Assembly: GCA_035440445.1 (NCBI GenBank)
Contig: DAORMJ010000017.1
Location: 19,261-83,260, forward strand
DNA from: Ga0077548 sp035440445
Lineage (GTDB): Bacteria; Pseudomonadota; Alphaproteobacteria; Rhizobiales; Xanthobacteraceae
Direction: 5' to 3'
Length of the DNA: 64,000 bases
Below, in pieces: positions 41,951-50,833 of the stretch (the first letter of the stretch is position 1; every line of letters starts with the position of its first letter). The position numbers and the translations under genes were made by a program. Under the pieces are notes generated by a model. That model ran no database searches. It saw only the letters and a list, made by a program, of their open reading frames with translations, and was not told the origin of the DNA.

Positions 41951-43102
41951 ATGGAAGCAATCGATTTCGGCGCGCGGGTGCGCGCCGTAGCCTCCCGCCT
42001 GCAGGCAAGCGGTGCCACCGCTTATGTCGGCACACGGCAGGCTTCCCTCCATTATCTCTGCGGCACCTTCATGCCGTGGCGCGGGGCCGTCATCGTCACC
42101 GCGAAGGGCGACTGCGAAGTCGTCTATTGGGCGATGGATTCGCAGCGCATCCGCGCCGAGGGATGCCCTCACACGATCCATGACTTCTACGGCTCCGGGC
42201 TGATTGCGCTGATCGCGGAACGGCTCAACGCGCTCGGGGCTGCGAAGGGCTCGATCGGCCTCGACCTCTCTCATCCGGGCGCCGCGCAGATTGCGCCCGG
42301 CATGCTGACGGCCGGCGAATTCATCGAACTGAAGCAGGCGCTGCCTGACGCCGCGCTCGAAAACGGTGTCCGCTTCATCGACGACGTGATGCTGATCAAG
42401 TCGCCTGCCGAGATCGAACGCCTGCGCCTCGCCGCGCAGGTTGCGGACAAAGGCTTTCACGCCGGCGTGCGCGCGATCCGGAGGGGTGTCACCGAGAACC
42501 ATGTGGCCGGCATCGTCGAGGCGGAAATCCGCGACCATGGCAGCACCTGGGCGTGGTCGGTGACCGGCGGCACGGAAGTCGGCGCTGGCGAGCGTACCGC
42601 TTTTCTTCGCGGCGTGACGCAGCAAAGCACCGACCGGAAGATCGAGCCGAACGAGTTCGTGGTGATCGATCTTCATCCCTTGATCGATCTCTATATGTCG
42701 GATCTTTCCATTCCCGTTTTCTTCGGGAAGCCGAGCAGCGCGCAGCAAAGCGCGATCAGCTGTTGGGAGGATACCGTGAGCGCGCTCATGGAAAGCCTCA
42801 AGCCCGGACGCGCCGTCCGCGACTGCGTTGCGGCGGCTGTAGCTACCTTCAAAAAGAGCGAGCAAGGGACGAAGTACGGATTGCCGCTGTTCGGTCACGG
42901 GCTCGGCACCTGCGCACGCACCCGGCCCTTCATGAACGCGTCGAGCGACGACGTTCTTGCTCCCGGCATGGTGATCGCGCTCGGCACGCATTATTACGAA
43001 CCGCCGATCGCAGGCATGCGGCTCGAATATCCCGTGCTGATTACCGAAAACGGAGCCGAGGCTTTGGCCCCGACACCGCCGAAGGTCTTGCGCATCGGCT
43101 AA
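41951..43102 (+). CDS. M24 family metallopeptidase-like (Xaa-Pro peptidase/creatinase fold)
   Basis: 383-aa pita-bread fold protein with an N-terminal creatinase-N domain (about 1-140) and a C-terminal M24 domain. Metal-site regions: IDLHPLIDLYMSDLS (both Asp kept), LFGHGLGTCART (His kept), then MVIALGTHYYEPP, where the usual Glu of IEPG is a Gly, and GMRLEYPVLITENG (last Glu kept). One of five metal ligands is therefore missing, so hydrolase activity may be altered. The start is the ATG of MEAIDFG. It is the second gene of the Bug operon. Confidence 0.82.
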   Translation: MEAIDFGARVRAVASRLQASGATAYVGTRQASLHYLCGTFMPWRGAVIVTAKGDCEVVYWAMDSQRIRAEGCPHTIHDFYGSGLIALIAERLNALGAAKGSIGLDLSHPGAAQIAPGMLTAGEFIELKQALPDAALENGVRFIDDVMLIKSPAEIERLRLAAQVADKGFHAGVRAIRRGVTENHVAGIVEAEIRDHGSTWAWSVTGGTEVGAGERTAFLRGVTQQSTDRKIEPNEFVVIDLHPLIDLYMSDLSIPVFFGKPSSAQQSAISCWEDTVSALMESLKPGRAVRDCVAAAVATFKKSEQGTKYGLPLFGHGLGTCARTRPFMNASSDDVLAPGMVIALGTHYYEPPIAGMRLEYPVLITENGAEALAPTPPKVLRIG

Positions 43103-43116
43103 AGGCTGAGCCGGAC

Positions 43117-43157
43117 AAAAAGAAGGTCCGCCGCGCCAAGCGGCGGACCTTTTTAAT
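43117..43157. terminator. Bidirectional terminator between M24 gene and PRC-barrel gene
   Basis: Stem AGGTCCGCCG / CGGCGGACCT with a CGCCAAG loop, T-run on the right (TTTTAATTTTT) and A-rich left flank (CAAAAAGAA), in a convergent gap. Confidence 0.85.
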
Positions 43158-43166
43158 TTTTAGAAG

Positions 43167-43646
43167 TTAGCTCTTGCTGGACGCGTACTTGAAGGCCGGA
43201 AGCGCCTTCAGCTGATCCTTGGTCATGTTGACCATGGCGTGGTCCGGCTTCTCGCCCTTTTCCGCATTCGATTTGTCGCCCTTGCGCGGCATATCGCTGA
43301 AGCGGACCTGATCCCACGGCAGCGCGACCGAATGCTCGCCGATGCCGAGGAAGCCGCCGACGCCGACGACGATGAGTTCGATCCGGCCATCCTTGCTCAG
43401 GATGACATCGTTGATGTCGCCGATGTTCTCGTCGGCGCTGTTATAGACATCGAGACCGATGAGCTGCGACCCGCGCCACTGGCTCGTGCTTTGCTGCGTG
43501 GCCGTAGCGGTGGTCGCCGGGGTCGTGGTGGGCGCGGTCTGGGTCTGCGCCGGAGGCGTGTTCGGCGGCGTGGTCTGCGCGACCGCACCAGCCGTGAAGA
43601 GCGCCGCCGCGGCGACGGTCGTTGCTAGTGGCGCAAGAATTTTCAT
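43167..43646 (-). CDS. Secreted PRC-barrel domain protein
   Basis: 159 aa: signal peptide (about 1-23), a Pro/Thr/Ala-rich linker (24-55, PPNTPPAQTQTAPTTTPATT) and a PRC-barrel domain (about 58-150: SQWRGSQLIGLDVYNSADE, IGDINDVILSKDGRIELIVV, FLGIGEHSVALPWDQVRF). Such proteins are common in rhizobia, sometimes in photosynthesis or envelope stress contexts; function here unknown. Standalone gene. Confidence 0.88.
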   Translation of the reverse strand: MKILAPLATTVAAAALFTAGAVAQTTPPNTPPAQTQTAPTTTPATTATATQQSTSQWRGSQLIGLDVYNSADENIGDINDVILSKDGRIELIVVGVGGFLGIGEHSVALPWDQVRFSDMPRKGDKSNAEKGEKPDHAMVNMTKDQLKALPAFKYASSKS

Positions 43647-43794
43647 GGGGTTTGCTCCTGATTTGTGTAACGGGAATTCGCATTCCCTTCCCCACGGCTA
43701 ACCGCGCGCGTCCCACTTGGTTCGGCAGAAACGCGGCCAAGACAAAACTTTTTTTGGAAGTTCCGGTCAGGAAAGCGACGTTCGCAAACGCCGA

Positions 43795-44559
43795 TCAGGA
43801 AAAGAATAGCTTCGCGAGACCGGAGCGGATGAGTTCCAGCGAAACCAGAAACATCAAGATGTAAGCAATCCGGTAGAACAGCGCTTCGGGAATACGTTTC
43901 GCGATCCAGATTCCGCAAAGGTTCGCGACGATCGCCAGCGGCATCAGCATGAGCGCAATCAAAAGCGTCGATTGCGTGAATTCTCCGAGCAGCGCGAAGG
44001 GCACGACCTTGATCGCGTTCACGAAGGCGAAATAGATCGTGACCGTGCCGATATAGACCATCTTCGGCAGTTGCTGCGGCAGCAGATGCACGTTCATCGG
44101 CGGTGCGCCGGCATGCGCCAGCATACTCGTGAAACCGGAAATGGTTCCCCAGAACACGCCGCTTGCCGCGCTCGGCTTGAAGGAGTCGGCGGCGCGCTTC
44201 ACGAGGCCCAGCCACTGGTTCAGCACGAAGACGAAGGTGATGACCCCGATCATCAGCTTGACCAGCGCATCGGGCACATAGGCCGCGAGCGCCCAGCCGA
44301 TGCAGATGCCGATAATCGCACCGATCAAGAGCACCTGCAGGTTCCAGCGGTCCCATTCCTTGCGGAATGCCCAGACCGAAATCGCATCCTGCATGATCAG
44401 GATCGGCAGCATTATTGCAGCGGCCTGCAGCGGCGGCACCACGAGCGCCAGAAACGGCGTTGCCGCCATGCCGATGCCGGAGAACCCGCCTTTGGCGAGA
44501 CCCGTGCAGATAACGGCGACGGCGGCGACGAGCCAGAATGCGAGATCGGCGGGAAACAT
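43795..44559 (-). CDS. TSUP/TauE-SafE family membrane transporter (second)
   Basis: 254-aa transporter with about eight helices and the duplicated TSUP motif (TGLAKGGFSGIGMAATPFLA at the N-terminus, GTISGFTSMLAHAGAPPMNV in the middle). It is only distantly similar to the copy at the ruvC end. The open frame continues upstream to 45159, but that part lies antisense to prpE; the ATG of MFPADLAF gives the normal TSUP length. Divergent from prpE. Confidence 0.88.
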   Translation of the reverse strand: MFPADLAFWLVAAVAVICTGLAKGGFSGIGMAATPFLALVVPPLQAAAIMLPILIMQDAISVWAFRKEWDRWNLQVLLIGAIIGICIGWALAAYVPDALVKLMIGVITFVFVLNQWLGLVKRAADSFKPSAASGVFWGTISGFTSMLAHAGAPPMNVHLLPQQLPKMVYIGTVTIYFAFVNAIKVVPFALLGEFTQSTLLIALMLMPLAIVANLCGIWIAKRIPEALFYRIAYILMFLVSLELIRSGLAKLFFS

Positions 44560-44733
44560 GCGGCCGGGTTTATAAAGAAGCGCGCGATCAACGGCTACGG
44601 CGCGCAACGCATGACGTCCCCGCCGGCCGCGCCGCCGAAGCCGGGAGCGGCGATGCGACCAAGGCCGCTCTTGCCAAGCGGGCCGTGAGGGCGACAATCG
44701 CGGCAAAACAATACGCTTCTCGAGGAAAACGCC

Positions 44734-46653
44734 ATGCTGACGCCAAACAAGAGCCGCTACCCGGAAGTTTATGCGCGCTGGCAGCGCGACCCCGAGGGCT
44801 TCTGGCGCGAGGCGGCGGAAGCCATCGACTGGATCGAAAAGCCGAAGACCGTCTTCGACGCGGCAGCCGGGGTGTACGGCCGCTGGTTTCCCGATGGCGT
44901 GATGAACACCTGCTACAACGCGGTCGATCGCCATGCCGAAGGCGGACGCGGCGACCAGATCGCCTTCGCCTATGACAGCCCCGTCTCGCAGTCGAAGCGC
45001 AACATCACCTATAGCGAGTTGCAGCGCGAAGTTTCCGCATTCGGCGCGATCCTGCGCGACTTCGGCATCGAAAAAGGCGACCGCGTCGTCATCTACATGC
45101 CGATGATTCCCGAAGCGCTCGTCGCCATGCTCGCCTGCGCGCGCATCGGCGCGATCCACTCGGTGGTCTTTGGCGGCTTTGCGCCGAAGGAGCTTGCGAC
45201 GCGCCTGAACGACGCACGGCCGAAGCTCCTGCTCACCGCAAGCTGCGGCATCGAGGTCACGCGCATCGTACCCTATAAGCCGCTGCTCGATGCCGCGATC
45301 GAAATGGCGGAGGCCAAACCCGAAGCCGTGATCCTCTTGCAGCGTCCGCAGGCGAAAGCGGAAATGAAAGACGGCTGGGACTGGGACTGGGCGAGCCTGC
45401 GCGAGGCGGCACTGACCGCCGGCAGAACGTCGGAATGCGTTCCAGTGAAAGCGACCGACCCTCTCTATATTCTATATACCTCCGGCACCACCGGAAAGCC
45501 GAAGGGTGTGGTGCGCGACAATGGCGGCCATGCGGTCGCACTGAAATGGTCGATGCACGGCATGTACGGCGTCGAGGAAGGCGAAGTCTGGTGGACCTCC
45601 TCCGACATCGGCTGGGTCGTCGGCCATTCCTACATCGTCTATGCGCCGCTCCTGCATGGCTGCACTTCGGTCGTCTATGAGGGCAAGCCGGTCGGCACGC
45701 CGGATGCAGGCGCATTCTGGCGCGTGGCAAGCGAACACGGCGCGGTCGCACTCTTCACCGCGCCCACCGCCTTCCGCGCCATCAAGAAAGAAGACCCCGA
45801 AGGCAAACGCGTGAAGGATTACGACCTCTCGAAATTCCGCACGCTGTTTCTCGCGGGCGAGCGGGCCGACCCCGATACGGTGAAATGGTCGGAGCAGATC
45901 CTCGGCGTGCCGGTGATCGATCACTGGTGGCAGACCGAAACCGGCTGGCCCATGGTCGGCAACCCGATGGGGCTGGGCATGCTCCCGGTCAAACACGGCT
46001 CACCCACCGTGCCGATGCCGGGCTACGATGTCGTGATTGCCGATGACGGCGGCAAGGAAGTGCCGGCGGGCACCATGGGCAACATCCTCGTCCGGTTGCC
46101 TCTGCCGCCTGGTTGCTTCCCAACACTCTGGCAGCAGGACGAGCGCTTCCGCGAGTCCTATCTCGCGGACTTTCCCGGCTTCTACAAAACCGCCGACGCC
46201 GGCTACAAAGACGAAGACGGCTACGTTTACGTGCTCGGCCGCACCGACGACATCATCAATGTCGCGGGACACCGGCTTTCCACCGGCGGCATGGAGGAAG
46301 TGCTCGCGTCCCACGCCGATGTCGCCGAATGCGCGGTGATCGGGGTCGCCGATCAACTCAAAGGCGAAGTGCCAGTCGGCTTCGTGGTGCTGAAACTCGG
46401 CGTGAACAAAACCGAAGACACCATCGAAAAGGAACTGATTGCGCTGGTGCGCGACAAGATCGGGCCGGTCGCCGCCTTCAAGACCGCAATGGTGATCAAG
46501 CGCCTGCCGAAGACGCGCTCCGGCAAAATCGTTCGCGGCACCATGAAGAAGATCGCGGACAAGGAAGACTGGTCGATGCCCGCCACCATCGACGATCCCG
46601 CGACGCTCGATGAGATCAAGGTGGCGTTGCAGACGAAGGGAATGGCAAACTGA
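44734..46653 (+). CDS. prpE: Propionyl-CoA synthetase
   Basis: 639-aa acetyl/propionyl-CoA synthetase. N-terminal ACAS domain (YPEVYARWQRDPEGFWREAA, DRHAEGGRGDQIAFAYDSP), P-loop LYILYTSGTTGKPKGVVRD, LFLAGERADPDTVKWSEQI, DHWWQTETGWPM, hinge GRTDDIINVAGHRLSTGGME, and the regulatory/catalytic lysine in PKTRSGKIVRGTM, the usual site of acetylation control. Overlaps the next gene by one base. Confidence 0.93.
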   Translation: MLTPNKSRYPEVYARWQRDPEGFWREAAEAIDWIEKPKTVFDAAAGVYGRWFPDGVMNTCYNAVDRHAEGGRGDQIAFAYDSPVSQSKRNITYSELQREVSAFGAILRDFGIEKGDRVVIYMPMIPEALVAMLACARIGAIHSVVFGGFAPKELATRLNDARPKLLLTASCGIEVTRIVPYKPLLDAAIEMAEAKPEAVILLQRPQAKAEMKDGWDWDWASLREAALTAGRTSECVPVKATDPLYILYTSGTTGKPKGVVRDNGGHAVALKWSMHGMYGVEEGEVWWTSSDIGWVVGHSYIVYAPLLHGCTSVVYEGKPVGTPDAGAFWRVASEHGAVALFTAPTAFRAIKKEDPEGKRVKDYDLSKFRTLFLAGERADPDTVKWSEQILGVPVIDHWWQTETGWPMVGNPMGLGMLPVKHGSPTVPMPGYDVVIADDGGKEVPAGTMGNILVRLPLPPGCFPTLWQQDERFRESYLADFPGFYKTADAGYKDEDGYVYVLGRTDDIINVAGHRLSTGGMEEVLASHADVAECAVIGVADQLKGEVPVGFVVLKLGVNKTEDTIEKELIALVRDKIGPVAAFKTAMVIKRLPKTRSGKIVRGTMKKIADKEDWSMPATIDDPATLDEIKVALQTKGMAN

Positions 46654-47105
46654 TGAGCAATCGTCCGAACCCGGCGAAGGCCGCACCCGAAACCTTCAAA
46701 CTGATGAAGGCGCTTTCCGATCACACGGCGAATAGCGGGATCGACAAGATGCTTCTCGAACTCGTGAAAATCCGCGCCTCGCAGATCAACGGCTGCGCGT
46801 TCTGCATTTCCATGCACGCGCAGGAGGCGCGCAAGCTCGGCGAAACCGACGAGCGCATGCTGATGCTCTCGGCATGGCCGGAAGCGGGCTTGTTCAGCGA
46901 GCGCGAGAAAGCCGCACTCGCCTGGACCGAGGCACTGACGCTGATCGCGGACTCGCACGTCTCGGATGAACTCTACGAAGAGACGCGCGTGCATTTCTCG
47001 GAGCAGGAAATCGTCGATCTGAGCTGGGCGATCACCGTCATCAATGGCTGGAACCGCATGATGGGCGCCTTCGAAGTGCCGCCGATGAAAGTTGCGCAGA
47101 AATGA
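46653..47105 (+). CDS. AhpD-like carboxymuconolactone decarboxylase family protein
   Basis: 150-aa CMD/AhpD-fold protein with the redox motif INGCAFCISMHAQEARK (CxxC plus His), suggesting alkylhydroperoxidase-type rather than decarboxylase activity. The stop codon of prpE and the start share one base, and the end overlaps the SDR gene by four, so it is translationally coupled on both sides. Confidence 0.9.
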   Translation: MSNRPNPAKAAPETFKLMKALSDHTANSGIDKMLLELVKIRASQINGCAFCISMHAQEARKLGETDERMLMLSAWPEAGLFSEREKAALAWTEALTLIADSHVSDELYEETRVHFSEQEIVDLSWAITVINGWNRMMGAFEVPPMKVAQK

Positions 47106-47896
47106 GCAGGCTCGCCGGCCGCATCGCCCTCGTCACTGGTGCTGCGCGCGGCATCGGGCTTGCCATTGCCAGGCGCTTCATCGCGGACGGCGCGAAGGTC
47201 GTCCTCTCCGATGTTGACGAGAAGACCGGCCGCGAAGCCGCCAGAGCGCTCGGGGCTGATGCGCAATTTATCTCCTGCGATGTCGGCGACGCCGAAGCCG
47301 TCGCAGCCCTCGTGGACTCGGCCATCGAGAAGCAAGGTGCGATCGACATTCTCGTGAATAATGCCGGGATCATTCACACCGCCGATTTCCTCGAAATTTC
47401 CGAGCACGATTTCGACCGCGTGCTGCGCGTGAACCTCAAGGGCTCGTTCCTGTGCGGACAGGCGGCGGCAAGACAGATGGTGCGGCAGGCAAAAGCCGGA
47501 CGAAAGCCCGGCGCGATCATCAACATGTCGTCGATCAATTCGGTGGTCGCGATCCCCAATCAGGTGCCCTACTCGGTGTCGAAAGGCGGCGTGCAGCAGC
47601 TCACGAAAGTCATGGCGCTGTCGCTGGCGCCCCATGGCATTCGCGTGAATGCGATCGGCCCCGGCTCGATTGCGACCGAAATTCTCGCAGGCATCGCGAC
47701 CGACAAGGCTGCCAAGAAACGGATTCTTTCGCGCACGCCCTTGCAGCGTATCGGCGCGGCGGACGAGATTGCGGGCGTCGCGTCCTTCCTCGCCTCCGAC
47801 GACGCCAGCTACATCACCGGCGAAACGATCTTTCCCGATGGCGGACGGCTTGCGCTGAATTACATCGTCGACGTCAAGGACGAGGCGCTGGAGTAG
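47102..47896 (+). CDS. Short-chain dehydrogenase/reductase
   Basis: 264-aa classical SDR: VTGAARGIGLAIARRF (cofactor loop), VDILVNNAG-type IDILVNNAGIIH, the catalytic MSSINSVVAIPNQVPYSVSK (Ser-Tyr-Lys), and GETIFPDGGRLALN near the end. An acidic residue after the second strand (SDVDEKTG) suggests NAD preference. Third gene of the prpE operon; closed by a terminator. Confidence 0.93.
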   Translation: MSRLAGRIALVTGAARGIGLAIARRFIADGAKVVLSDVDEKTGREAARALGADAQFISCDVGDAEAVAALVDSAIEKQGAIDILVNNAGIIHTADFLEISEHDFDRVLRVNLKGSFLCGQAAARQMVRQAKAGRKPGAIINMSSINSVVAIPNQVPYSVSKGGVQQLTKVMALSLAPHGIRVNAIGPGSIATEILAGIATDKAAKKRILSRTPLQRIGAADEIAGVASFLASDDASYITGETIFPDGGRLALNYIVDVKDEALE

Positions 47897-47903
47897 CGCA
47901 TAA

Positions 47904-47936
47904 AAAAAGCCGGGCAAAAAAAGCCCGGCTTTTTCA
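47904..47936. terminator. Bidirectional terminator between SDR gene and trcR
   Basis: Stem AAAGCCGGGC / GCCCGGCTTT with a seven-A loop, T-run on the right and A-run on the left, in a convergent gap. Confidence 0.9.
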
Positions 47937-47954
47937 GTTTCTCTTGCGAGAAAA

Positions 47955-48647
47955 TTACTCGCTCTCGCTGCGCTTCAGGCCGCCGAGTTTTGCGAAGACC
48001 GAGTTCGCATCGATGTTCTGTTTGCGGTCGTCGAGCGGCTGATCGGCATCCTGCTCCGGCTGCGCGGTGGTCTGTTCAGCGGGAAGCAGGGTGCGCGAAG
48101 GCTCCTGCGCCTCGATCACGCGGCCCTTGGAGGCGCGGCGCACTTCGTTGTCGAGATCGATCTGCGAGCAAAGCCCGAGCATCACCGGATCGCGCGCCTG
48201 CAGGTTTGCCGAGTTCCAGTGCTTGCGCTCGCGCACCGACTGGATGGTCGACTTCGTGGTGCCGACGAGGCGCATGATCTGCGCGTCTTTCAATTCAGGA
48301 TGGTTCTTGACCAGCCACAGGATCGCGTCCGGGCGATCCTGCCGCTTGGAGACGGGCGTGTAGCGCGGACCCTTCTTCGACTTCGGCTCCGGCAGGCGCA
48401 CCTTGGCGTCGGCCATGGCGAGCTTGTGGTTCGGATCGGCAATCGCGGCATCGAGCTCTTCGCGGGTCAGCTGGCCGGAGGCGACCGGATCAAGGCCCTT
48501 GATGCCTTGCGCGACTTCGCCGTCGGCAATGCCCTTCACCTCGAGCGGGTGAAGCCTGCAGAAATCCGCGATCTGATCGAACGAGAGCGAGGTATTATCC
48601 ACCAGCCAAACGGCGGTGGCCTTGGGCATTAACGGCGTATGCGACAT
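47955..48647 (-). CDS. TrcR-like cell-cycle transcriptional regulator (DUF1013)
   Basis: 230-aa DUF1013 protein (PKATAVWLVDNTSLSFDQIA, RLHPLEVKGIADGEVAQGIK, PDAILWLVKNHPELKDAQIM, RLVGTTKSTIQSVRERKHW). The last segment is helix-turn-helix-like. Related TrcR proteins are conserved across alphaproteobacteria and linked to cell-cycle control. A well-spaced sigma-70-like promoter lies about 125-155 bases upstream. Confidence 0.88.
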   Translation of the reverse strand: MSHTPLMPKATAVWLVDNTSLSFDQIADFCRLHPLEVKGIADGEVAQGIKGLDPVASGQLTREELDAAIADPNHKLAMADAKVRLPEPKSKKGPRYTPVSKRQDRPDAILWLVKNHPELKDAQIMRLVGTTKSTIQSVRERKHWNSANLQARDPVMLGLCSQIDLDNEVRRASKGRVIEAQEPSRTLLPAEQTTAQPEQDADQPLDDRKQNIDANSVFAKLGGLKRSESE

Positions 48648-48774
48648 GATTTTCGCGCCTCTACCGCGTCAACAAAAACAAACGCCATCCGGGTACGGTT
48701 TCGCGAGCGCCGCCGCTATTTTTCGATAGCGGAGCCTCGGTAAAAACGTCCGTGAGATGACCGGGGTTGGCGCC

Positions 48775-48803
48775 TATATAAGGGGGTGCCCCGTCCAAAT
48801 CAA
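48775..48803 (-). promoter_or_regulatory. Sigma-70-type promoter for the DUF1013/TrcR gene
   Basis: On the minus strand TTGATT, a 17-base spacer, then TATATA. The start would be near 48768, giving a leader of about 120 bases. The good spacing and match are unusual for this GC-rich window. Confidence 0.6.
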
Positions 48804-48875
48804 CGCGAGTTTGGGGTAAAGGTTGACTTGCGACCCCGGCCTCGCCGATCAAGACGTCTCAAAGGCTTGAAATTT

Positions 48876-49853
48876 ATGCTTCTTTCGCCCGGTTCCACCC
48901 TGCCCCGCCTGCGCGTGCTCCTCTGCGCGCCGCGCGGTTTCTGCGCGGGCGTGGTGCGGGCGATCGACGCAGTGGAGCAGGCGCTTCGGAAATACGGCCC
49001 CCCGGTCTATGTCCGCCACGAGATCGTGCACAACAAATACGTGGTCGAAAGCCTGCGCCGCAAAGGCGCGATTTTCGTCGAGGAACTGACCCAAGTGCCG
49101 GACGGCGACCGCCCGGTGATCTTCTCGGCCCATGGCGTGCCGAAATCGGTGCCGGACGAGGCCGACAAACGAAAGCTCTTCGCAATCGACGCGACCTGCC
49201 CGCTCGTCACCAAGGTGCATCGCGAAGCCATGGTGCACGCCAAGCGCGGCCGCGAAATTCTTCTGATCGGCCACGCCGGCCACCCCGAGACCGTGGGCAC
49301 CATGGGCCAGTTGCCGCCGGGCGCGGTCACGCTGATCGAAACCGCGGAAGATGCGCGCGCGATCCAGCCGAAAAATCCGGAGGCGCTTGCCTACGTCACG
49401 CAGACCACGCTTTCAGTGGACGACACCGCCGAGATGGTCGCGATCCTGAAAACACGGTTTCCTGCGATCACCGGCCCGCACAAGGAAGACATCTGCTACG
49501 CGACCACGAACCGGCAGGAAGCGGTGAAGAACGTCGCGCCGCAAGTCGAAGCCATGATCGTGGTCGGCGCGCCGAACTCGTCGAACTCGCAGCGCCTGCG
49601 CGAAGTCGCGGAGCGTTCCGGCTGCCGCGCCACCGCGCTGGTGCAACGCGCGGACGACATCGACTGGACCGTGTTCGGCAATGTTGCGAGCCTCGGCATC
49701 ACCGCGGGCGCATCCGCGCCGGAAGTGTTGGTCGAAGAAATCATCGACGCTTTTTCAAAGCGCTACGCGGTCGAAGTCGACGTCTATGCCGGCCCGCAGG
49801 AAGACGTGTTCTTCCCGCTGCCGCGCGAGTTGCGCGATACGGCCGCGGAGTAA
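48876..49853 (+). CDS. ispH: 4-hydroxy-3-methylbut-2-enyl diphosphate reductase (IspH)
   Basis: 325-aa iron-sulfur enzyme of the last MEP-pathway step, giving IPP and DMAPP. The three cluster cysteines are in CAPRGFCAGVVRAID, IDATCPLVTKVH and EDICYATTNRQEAV; NSSNSQRLRE and GITAGASAPEVLVEEI are also typical. In-frame codons upstream to 48786 have no similarity; the ATG before LLSPGS was chosen. A TTGACT hexamer at 48823 may belong to its promoter. thrB follows four bases after the stop. Confidence 0.96.
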   Translation: MLLSPGSTLPRLRVLLCAPRGFCAGVVRAIDAVEQALRKYGPPVYVRHEIVHNKYVVESLRRKGAIFVEELTQVPDGDRPVIFSAHGVPKSVPDEADKRKLFAIDATCPLVTKVHREAMVHAKRGREILLIGHAGHPETVGTMGQLPPGAVTLIETAEDARAIQPKNPEALAYVTQTTLSVDDTAEMVAILKTRFPAITGPHKEDICYATTNRQEAVKNVAPQVEAMIVVGAPNSSNSQRLREVAERSGCRATALVQRADDIDWTVFGNVASLGITAGASAPEVLVEEIIDAFSKRYAVEVDVYAGPQEDVFFPLPRELRDTAAE

Positions 49854-49857
49854 CCAC

Positions 49858-50823
49858 GTGGCCGTCTATACCGAAGTCAGCGACGATCAACTCGACGCCT
49901 TCCTTGCCGGTTACGACATCGGCGAGCTGATGTCCTTCAAGGGCATCGCCGAAGGCGTCGAAAACACGAACTACATGCTGCATACGAACCGCGGCTATTA
50001 TTTCCTGACGCTCTATGAAAAGCGCGTCGATCCGAAAGATCTGCCCTTCTTCATCGGTTTGATGGAACATTGCGCCGCGCGCGGGCTGAATTGTCCGCAG
50101 CCGGTGAAGAACAAAAAGGGCGAAACGCTCGGCGAACTCGGTGGACGCCCGGCGGCGATCATCACCTTCCTGGAAGGCATTTCGGTGCGCCGCCCCGGCA
50201 ACGCGCATTGCGCAGCACTTGGCCAGGCACTCGCGCAGTTTCACAAGGCGGGCGAAGGTTTTGCGCTCCGCCGTCCGAATGCGCTCGGCCCCGAAGGCTG
50301 GCAGAAGCTGGCCGCCCAATGCGTCGGCCGCGCCGACGAGATCGCGCCGGGACTTGCAGCACTGATCGAGGAAGAGGTCGTCTATCTTTCCGCGCGCTGG
50401 CCGGACAACCTGCCCGCGGGCGTGATCCATGCGGATCTATTCCCCGACAACGTGTTCTTTCTCGGTGACAAGCTCTCCGGCCTGATCGATTTCTATTTCG
50501 CCTGCAACGATCTCCTCGCCTACGACATTGCGATCTGTTTGAACGCCTGGTGCTTCGAGATCGACGGCTCCTTCAACGTCACCAAGGGCAAGGCCTTGCT
50601 GTCGAGCTACAACAGCGTGCGCCCGCTCGCGCAGGAAGAAGTCGAAGCGCTGCCGCTGCTCGCGCGCGGCTCGGCGCTGCGTTTCCTGCTCACGCGCACC
50701 TATGACTGGTTGAACGTGCCGCCCGGCGCGCTGGTGCGTCCCAAGGACCCGAAAGAATATTTGAAGAAGCTGCAGTTCCACCGGCGCATTGCGCGCGCGA
50801 GTGATTACGGGCTTGTGGCGTGA
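49858..50823 (+). CDS. thrB: Homoserine kinase (ThrB, aminoglycoside-phosphotransferase fold)
   Basis: 321-aa kinase of the APH-like ThrB type used by rhizobia. Visible: AVYTEVSDDQLDAFLAGYDI start, GVENTNYMLHTNRGYYFLTL, catalytic loop GVIHADLFPDNVFF, metal segment GLIDFYFACNDLLAYDIAIC, and YDWLNVPPGALVRPKDPKEY. It phosphorylates homoserine in threonine synthesis. The start is GTG, right after the ispH stop; rnhA follows 10 bases on. Confidence 0.95.
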   Translation: MAVYTEVSDDQLDAFLAGYDIGELMSFKGIAEGVENTNYMLHTNRGYYFLTLYEKRVDPKDLPFFIGLMEHCAARGLNCPQPVKNKKGETLGELGGRPAAIITFLEGISVRRPGNAHCAALGQALAQFHKAGEGFALRRPNALGPEGWQKLAAQCVGRADEIAPGLAALIEEEVVYLSARWPDNLPAGVIHADLFPDNVFFLGDKLSGLIDFYFACNDLLAYDIAICLNAWCFEIDGSFNVTKGKALLSSYNSVRPLAQEEVEALPLLARGSALRFLLTRTYDWLNVPPGALVRPKDPKEYLKKLQFHRRIARASDYGLVA

Positions 50824-50833
50824 AGAGGAATAG

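Noticed and set aside
44560..45159. N-terminal extension of the second TSUP gene
   Set aside because: Antisense to prpE and not hydrophobic; the ATG at 44559 gives normal family length.
49681..49857. N-terminal extension of thrB
   Set aside because: Overlaps the end of ispH in another frame; ThrB similarity starts at the GTG.
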